The notes beneath the pieces are model-generated. The model had not been told where the DNA came from. It saw only the letters and a list, made by a program, of their open reading frames with translations, and did not search any database. From Desulfobacteraceae bacterium (GTDB taxonomy: Bacteria; Desulfobacterota; Desulfobacteria; Desulfobacterales; Desulfosalsimonadaceae): a DNA stretch of 8,789 nucleotides. Made by a program: the position numbers and the translations under genes. Each line of letters opens with the position of its first letter. The stretch's first letter is position 1. Positions 4,949 through 8,789 of the stretch are shown piece after piece. The stretch spans positions 1 to 8,789 of the forward strand of contig SLGU01000084.1 of the NCBI GenBank assembly GCA_007136525.1. Direction: 5' to 3'.

Positions 4949-6259
4949 ATGGACCTGCCCTGTGACTGCATGCGATGCAGCAGAAACAACAACATCGGAT
5001 TTATCGCCACCAGGATTGCCGGAACCGACGGCGTTTCCCTGGAAACCATGAAATGGGCCGAAGTTTTTGAAAACGACGGGTTCAACTGTTTTTATTTTGC
5101 CGGAGAACTGGAAACCCCGGCTGAAAAAAGCTACCTGTCGAAAAAGTCCCATTTCACCCACCATGAAATCGTTGATATTTACAGGCGCAGTTTTGATGCG
5201 CGCCACAGAAGCCGGTCGACCACACTGAAAATCATGGCGGTCAAAGAAGAAATAAAGGACCATCTCTACGATTTCATCAACCGGTTCCGGATCAACCTGC
5301 TGGTTGCCGAAAATGCATTAACCATCCCGCTCAACGTGCCCCTGGGGCTCGCTATTACGGAAGTGGCGTCCGAAACCGGCATTATCATGATTGCCCATCA
5401 TCACGACTTTTACTGGGAGCGATCCCGATTCATGACCAATGCCATATGGGAATACCTGGATATGGCGTTTCCCCCTCACCTGTCCCGGATCCATCACGTG
5501 GTCATCAGTTCGGCCGGGGACAGCCAGTTGGGATTCCGCAAAGGCTGCTCCTCAACGACCATTCCAAACGTCATGGACTTTGAAAACCCGCCGGAACCGC
5601 CCGATGATTATGCCGCAGACGTTAGAGAAAGCTTCGGCATCGCCGATGATGAATATTTTATCCTGCAGCCCACCCGCGTCATCGCACGAAAGGGGATCGA
5701 ACATGCCATTGAACTTGTGAACCGCCTTGGCCTTAAGGCAAAACTGATCATCTCCCACGCATCCGGTGACGAAGGGCATGCATACGAACGGCGGATACAG
5801 GAATATTCGGCTATGCTCAACGTGAATACGATTTTCGTATCGAAAATGATCAATGAAAAACGCGGGCGCACCAGAAGCGGCAGGAAAATCTACACATTAA
5901 ATGATATTTATCCCCATGCCGACCTGGTCACCTACCCGTCTTCCTTCGAAGGTTTCGGCAACGCCTTTCTGGAGGCCCTGTATTTCAGGAAACCGATCGT
6001 GGTCAACTCCTATTCCATCTATTCGACGGACATCAAGCCAAAAGGCTTTGACGTCATCGAGATTGACGGTTTCGTGGATAAAAACGCCATCGCCAAAACC
6101 CGGAAGGTCCTCAAGGACCCGGTTTACCGGCAGCACATGGCCGAGCACAATTTTGAAACAGCCCGGCGGTTTTACTCCTACACGGTTCTAAAGCAGAAAC
6201 TCCGCGGCGTAATGACCGAAATATCCCCCTGCGCACGCTACCAGAATGGAAACGGATAA
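4949..6259 (+). CDS. GT-B glycosyltransferase (group 1 / GT4-like)
   Basis: The 436-residue protein has two Rossmann-like halves. The N-terminal acceptor half begins IGFIATRIAGTDGVSLET (16-33) and includes MIAHHHDFYWERSRF (147-161). The C-terminal half holds the nucleotide-sugar site: QPTRVIARKGIEHAIEL (240-256, with R243 and K248) and the EX7E motif EGFGNAFLE (E334, E342). No membrane segment or signal peptide is seen, so it acts in the cytoplasm. Donor and acceptor cannot be read directly. The GTDGVSLE and AHHHDFYWER segments remind me of mannosylglucosylglycerate synthase-type enzymes that make compatible solutes; I hold this only as a possibility. The ATG at 4949 has a weak ribosome site, and ATG at 4970 (residue 8) is an alternative that would drop the odd CDCMRC start. 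The stop is one base before the recN start, so the two are likely co-transcribed. Confidence 0.82.
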   Translation: MDLPCDCMRCSRNNNIGFIATRIAGTDGVSLETMKWAEVFENDGFNCFYFAGELETPAEKSYLSKKSHFTHHEIVDIYRRSFDARHRSRSTTLKIMAVKEEIKDHLYDFINRFRINLLVAENALTIPLNVPLGLAITEVASETGIIMIAHHHDFYWERSRFMTNAIWEYLDMAFPPHLSRIHHVVISSAGDSQLGFRKGCSSTTIPNVMDFENPPEPPDDYAADVRESFGIADDEYFILQPTRVIARKGIEHAIELVNRLGLKAKLIISHASGDEGHAYERRIQEYSAMLNVNTIFVSKMINEKRGRTRSGRKIYTLNDIYPHADLVTYPSSFEGFGNAFLEALYFRKPIVVNSYSIYSTDIKPKGFDVIEIDGFVDKNAIAKTRKVLKDPVYRQHMAEHNFETARRFYSYTVLKQKLRGVMTEISPCARYQNGNG

Positions 6260-6260
6260 C

Positions 6261-7973
6261 ATGCTCAGGGAAATTTTCATCAAGAATTTTGCCATCATCG
6301 ATGAACTTCGAATCGATTTTCCGGGGGGACTGACCATTTTAAGCGGTGAAACCGGTGCGGGCAAATCCATCATCATATCAGCGCTTAACATCCTGCTGGG
6401 CGGCAGGGCCGATGCCGGCATGATCCGGACAGGCGCCGATTCGGCGGAGCTGGAAGCGCTCTTCGACATCGATCCCGAAAGCATAGCCGCAAAAATGCTT
6501 GAAGAACAAGGCTATACAGACAACTCCCAATTGCTGATACGCCGGATATTGTCTGCAGAAAACCGCCATCGGGTGTATATCAACGGGCGCATGGCCACCA
6601 TGACGGCGCTTTCATCCATCACGGAAAACATCGCCGGCATCTCCGGGCAGCATGAACACCTGAGACTGTTGAAGGAATCCGAACACCTAAAAATTTTAGA
6701 CACTTTCGGGGGACTGAACGAACTGCGCGCAGCGCTTCAGGGCTGCCGCGCAAAAATAATACCTGAAATTGAAAACCTGAATAAGCTCCGCCAGACTCAG
6801 AAAAACCAGGCTGAGCAAATCGAGCGCCTGACATTCGAAAAAAATGAAATCGAGGATGCCGCCCCGGAACAAGGCGAAGACGATGCCCTTAACCGGGAGT
6901 TGTTGCGGCTGAAAAACGCCCAGACCCTCTACGAGAGTGTCGGCGGCGGCGTGGAAGCCCTCTATGAAGGGGAAGGCGCTATTTCAGACCGGCTCGCCAG
7001 CGTCCGGCAAGACATTGAAAAGGCAGCCGCCATTGACCCAACGCTAACGGATGCCGCTCATGCCATAGATGAGGCAATGTACCGGGTTCAGGATATCGTC
7101 CACCAACTGCGGTCTTACCTCGATACCGTGCTATTCGACCCGGCACGCGCAGAGAATATTGAAGAACGGGTGCATATTTTAAACCGCCTTAAACGGAAAT
7201 ACGGGCCAACCCTCGAAGACGTTCTTGACCGGCGCGACCGTATCGAACAGGAACTGGACGGCACGCTGAATCTTTCAGAACGCATCCGCGCCGCTGAGGC
7301 ATCCCTGGACGGGCTTCATGAACAGCTTGTCGGGCTTTCCCGCAAGCTCGGGAAAAAACGCCGCACGGCAGCCGGCGTCCTTTCAGAAAAAATGGAAGCC
7401 GAGCTGCGCTCTTTGAATATGCCGGATACGCGCTTCGAGGTGGTTTTCCGGGCTGTCGAAGCCCGGCCGGATGCCCCTTCTTATCTGTGTGACAACGGCA
7501 GCGCCATTACCGAATACGGGACTGAACAGCCGGTTTTCATGATCTCCCCGAATATCGGTGAAGCGGTCAAGCCCCTTTCCAAAATCGCTTCCGGGGGGGA
7601 ACTTTCCCGGGTTATCCTGGCCCTGAAAGCCATACTTTCGGACTCCGAACCTGTGGAAACCATGATCTTCGATGAGGTTGATGCGGGAATCGGCGGAAAA
7701 ACCGCCGCGGTCGTCGGGAAAAAACTTGCGGGGCTCGCAGCGTCAAACCAGGTGATCTGCATTACCCACCTGGCACAGATTGCCAGGTTCGGCCATCATC
7801 ATCTCAGGATTGAAAAGAACGTTGAAGGCGGCCGCACCGCCACCCGGGTTACAGCGCTTGATGACTCCGCACGGATAGAGGAAACAGCCCGGATGATCGG
7901 TGGCCGGAGGATTACGGAAGCAAGCCGTGCGCATGCGGCGGAGCTTCTTGAAAGCACAGGCAGAAGCTCCTGA
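6261..7973 (+). CDS. recN: DNA repair protein RecN
   Basis: RecN is an SMC-like ATPase that gathers broken DNA ends early in recombinational repair. The 570-residue protein has the split ABC ATPase layout: Walker A GETGAGKS (29-36), the RecN segment GQHEHLRLL (129-137), a coiled-coil middle (about 155-380, rich in Glu, Lys, Leu and Gln), signature SGGELSR (444-450), Walker B MIFDEVDAGIGG (468-479) and the switch histidine in ITHLAQIARFG (501-511). Length is normal. I place the start at 6261 because RecN proteins usually begin MLxxxxIxNFAxID and a GGAAACGGA stretch lies just upstream; an in-frame ATG at 6246 would add METDN and overlap the glycosyltransferase by 14 nt, but has no ribosome site. 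No LexA-type operator is visible directly upstream, so SOS control at this start is not evident; transcription probably comes from 4806-4833. Confidence 0.93.
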   Translation: MLREIFIKNFAIIDELRIDFPGGLTILSGETGAGKSIIISALNILLGGRADAGMIRTGADSAELEALFDIDPESIAAKMLEEQGYTDNSQLLIRRILSAENRHRVYINGRMATMTALSSITENIAGISGQHEHLRLLKESEHLKILDTFGGLNELRAALQGCRAKIIPEIENLNKLRQTQKNQAEQIERLTFEKNEIEDAAPEQGEDDALNRELLRLKNAQTLYESVGGGVEALYEGEGAISDRLASVRQDIEKAAAIDPTLTDAAHAIDEAMYRVQDIVHQLRSYLDTVLFDPARAENIEERVHILNRLKRKYGPTLEDVLDRRDRIEQELDGTLNLSERIRAAEASLDGLHEQLVGLSRKLGKKRRTAAGVLSEKMEAELRSLNMPDTRFEVVFRAVEARPDAPSYLCDNGSAITEYGTEQPVFMISPNIGEAVKPLSKIASGGELSRVILALKAILSDSEPVETMIFDEVDAGIGGKTAAVVGKKLAGLAASNQVICITHLAQIARFGHHHLRIEKNVEGGRTATRVTALDDSARIEETARMIGGRRITEASRAHAAELLESTGRSS

Positions 7974-7977
7974 TATT

Positions 7978-8733
7978 TTAGAATGAAAGTCCTGTCTCCA
8001 CAAAAGGCCCGGAAAACGTGAAATCCATCAGAAGACCGCCCTTGTCAATATCATAGCCATCGTAGCGGTAACCGCCTGATACAAATACCGGTCCGAAAGC
8101 GGTTGCCTTTACCCGGCCAAGAAGGCTGTATGAACTGTCACTCCTGTAAGTCAGTCCCCTGGCTTCCGCCTCAAAAGAAAACCGGTCCACGGGCTGAAAC
8201 TGGGCGCCCAGATAAACCTGCGGAATCACGATGCTCATGGCTTCCGTTTCAGATAAAGCCCCCTGTGAAACCGTGCTTTCAGCATCAATATATCGGAAAT
8301 TAAGTCCTGCATCGACATTGAAACGGTTCAGGGTGGCGGCCCGCAGGAAGGGAACAGCATAGAACAGTCCAAAATCATACTGGTTGAGTTTCAACTCCGT
8401 ATCCAGGGCGCCCGAAAATGTTTCACCACCATACTGGAAACTGCTGGTTGTCCTTTCATTGAACTTCATGGGACTGGCCATGACGTATGCATTGGGAATC
8501 AGCAGGGGCATATCGACCTTGAGACGGCCGAGTAATTCGGTTTCCCTGCTGAAGGAAAAATCATCCCTCAGGTCCAGAAAATCGTCGTCACTGGCTGTCC
8601 TGAGGGTGCCGCTCGGGGAAGGCCACCAGACGCCCACCGCACCTTCAATGCCGAACATGGGCAGACCCTTGGCGGGCAAGGGCACGGCAAGCCCAAGCAA
8701 AAGGCATATGATAAGCAGTCTGATTCTAAGCAT
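7978..8733 (-). CDS. Outer-membrane beta-barrel protein (TIGR04219-like)
   Basis: This 251-residue protein has a signal peptide (MLRIRLLIICLLLGLAVPLPAKG, cleavage near residue 20-24). It is followed by alternating amphipathic strands rich in aromatic residues and Gly, such as GIEGAVGVWWPSPSG (28-42), YDFGLFYAVPF, VDAGLNFRYID and VFVSGGYRYDGYDID. It ends in FVETGLSF, a terminal Phe with the alternating pattern expected of the BAM-recognised beta-signal. Layout and the WWPSPSG segment fit the small outer-membrane barrels grouped as TIGR04219; their cargo or role is not known to me. The ATG at 8733 has GGGGGG 4 nt upstream. A small hairpin at 8746-8760 precedes it. The gene runs against recN, with only 4 nt between stops. 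Confidence 0.8.
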   Translation of the reverse strand: MLRIRLLIICLLLGLAVPLPAKGLPMFGIEGAVGVWWPSPSGTLRTASDDDFLDLRDDFSFSRETELLGRLKVDMPLLIPNAYVMASPMKFNERTTSSFQYGGETFSGALDTELKLNQYDFGLFYAVPFLRAATLNRFNVDAGLNFRYIDAESTVSQGALSETEAMSIVIPQVYLGAQFQPVDRFSFEAEARGLTYRSDSSYSLLGRVKATAFGPVFVSGGYRYDGYDIDKGGLLMDFTFSGPFVETGLSF

Positions 8734-8745
8734 TTACCCCCCGTA

Positions 8746-8760
8746 CGGGCTTTTTGCCCG
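8746..8760 (-). other. Small hairpin upstream of the barrel-protein gene
   Basis: CGGGC-TTTTT-GCCCG (plus strand) forms a perfect 5-bp stem 13-27 nt before the ATG at 8733. On the coding strand the loop is AAAAA. It may sit in the 5' leader close to the ribosome site, or be the end of a gene lying beyond the window. The rest of 8734-8789 shows no promoter I can support. Confidence 0.35.
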
Positions 8761-8789
8761 ACGTGCATTCCCGGCCTTCATGGTCGATG

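Overview
The window looks like chromosomal DNA from a Gram-negative bacterium, most likely a sulfate-reducing Desulfobacterota lineage (Desulfobacterales-like). This rests on gene style and content: a separate hisI joined to a long-form hisG, an engB-era-ATP-grasp cluster, a small secreted protein ending in a VDPAKYTFLRPLG-type motif, a TIGR04219-like outer-membrane barrel, and moderate GC. It is an inference, since no marker RNA is present.

Layout, left to right. Positions 1-247 hold an imperfect tandem repeat with a unit of about 158 bp: one full unit and one truncated unit. Each starts with a short hairpin whose stem sequence differs between units while pairing is kept. hisI (289-669) and hisG (662-1537) follow on the + strand and overlap by 8 nt; they encode two histidine-biosynthesis enzymes. 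After a gap holding a GC-rich inverted repeat and a perfect 12-bp palindrome come engB (1633-2238), era (2279-3205) and a RimK-like ATP-grasp ligase gene (3205-4041). The era stop and the ligase start share one base. This cluster pairs a predicted large-subunit assembly GTPase with a small-subunit assembly GTPase and a possible peptide or protein ligase. A compact HNH nuclease gene (4128-4412) comes next.

On the - strand, a small protein with a signal peptide (4414-4731) ends one base from the HNH stop. Upstream of it, 4732-4948 is a non-coding control region with a good + strand promoter and a plausible - strand promoter facing each other, followed by a perfect 14-bp tandem repeat. The + promoter probably drives a GT-B glycosyltransferase (4949-6259) and recN (6261-7973), which are effectively contiguous. 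recN ends tail to tail, 4 nt from a - strand outer-membrane beta-barrel gene (7978-8733).

Most of the window is ordinary housekeeping sequence. The parts that deserve a second look are the hairpin-headed repeat at the left edge, the era-coupled ATP-grasp ligase of unknown substrate, and the face-to-face promoter region before the glycosyltransferase. I see no tRNA, rRNA, CRISPR array, insertion sequence or toxin-antitoxin pair, and no gene-free stretch longer than about 290 bases.
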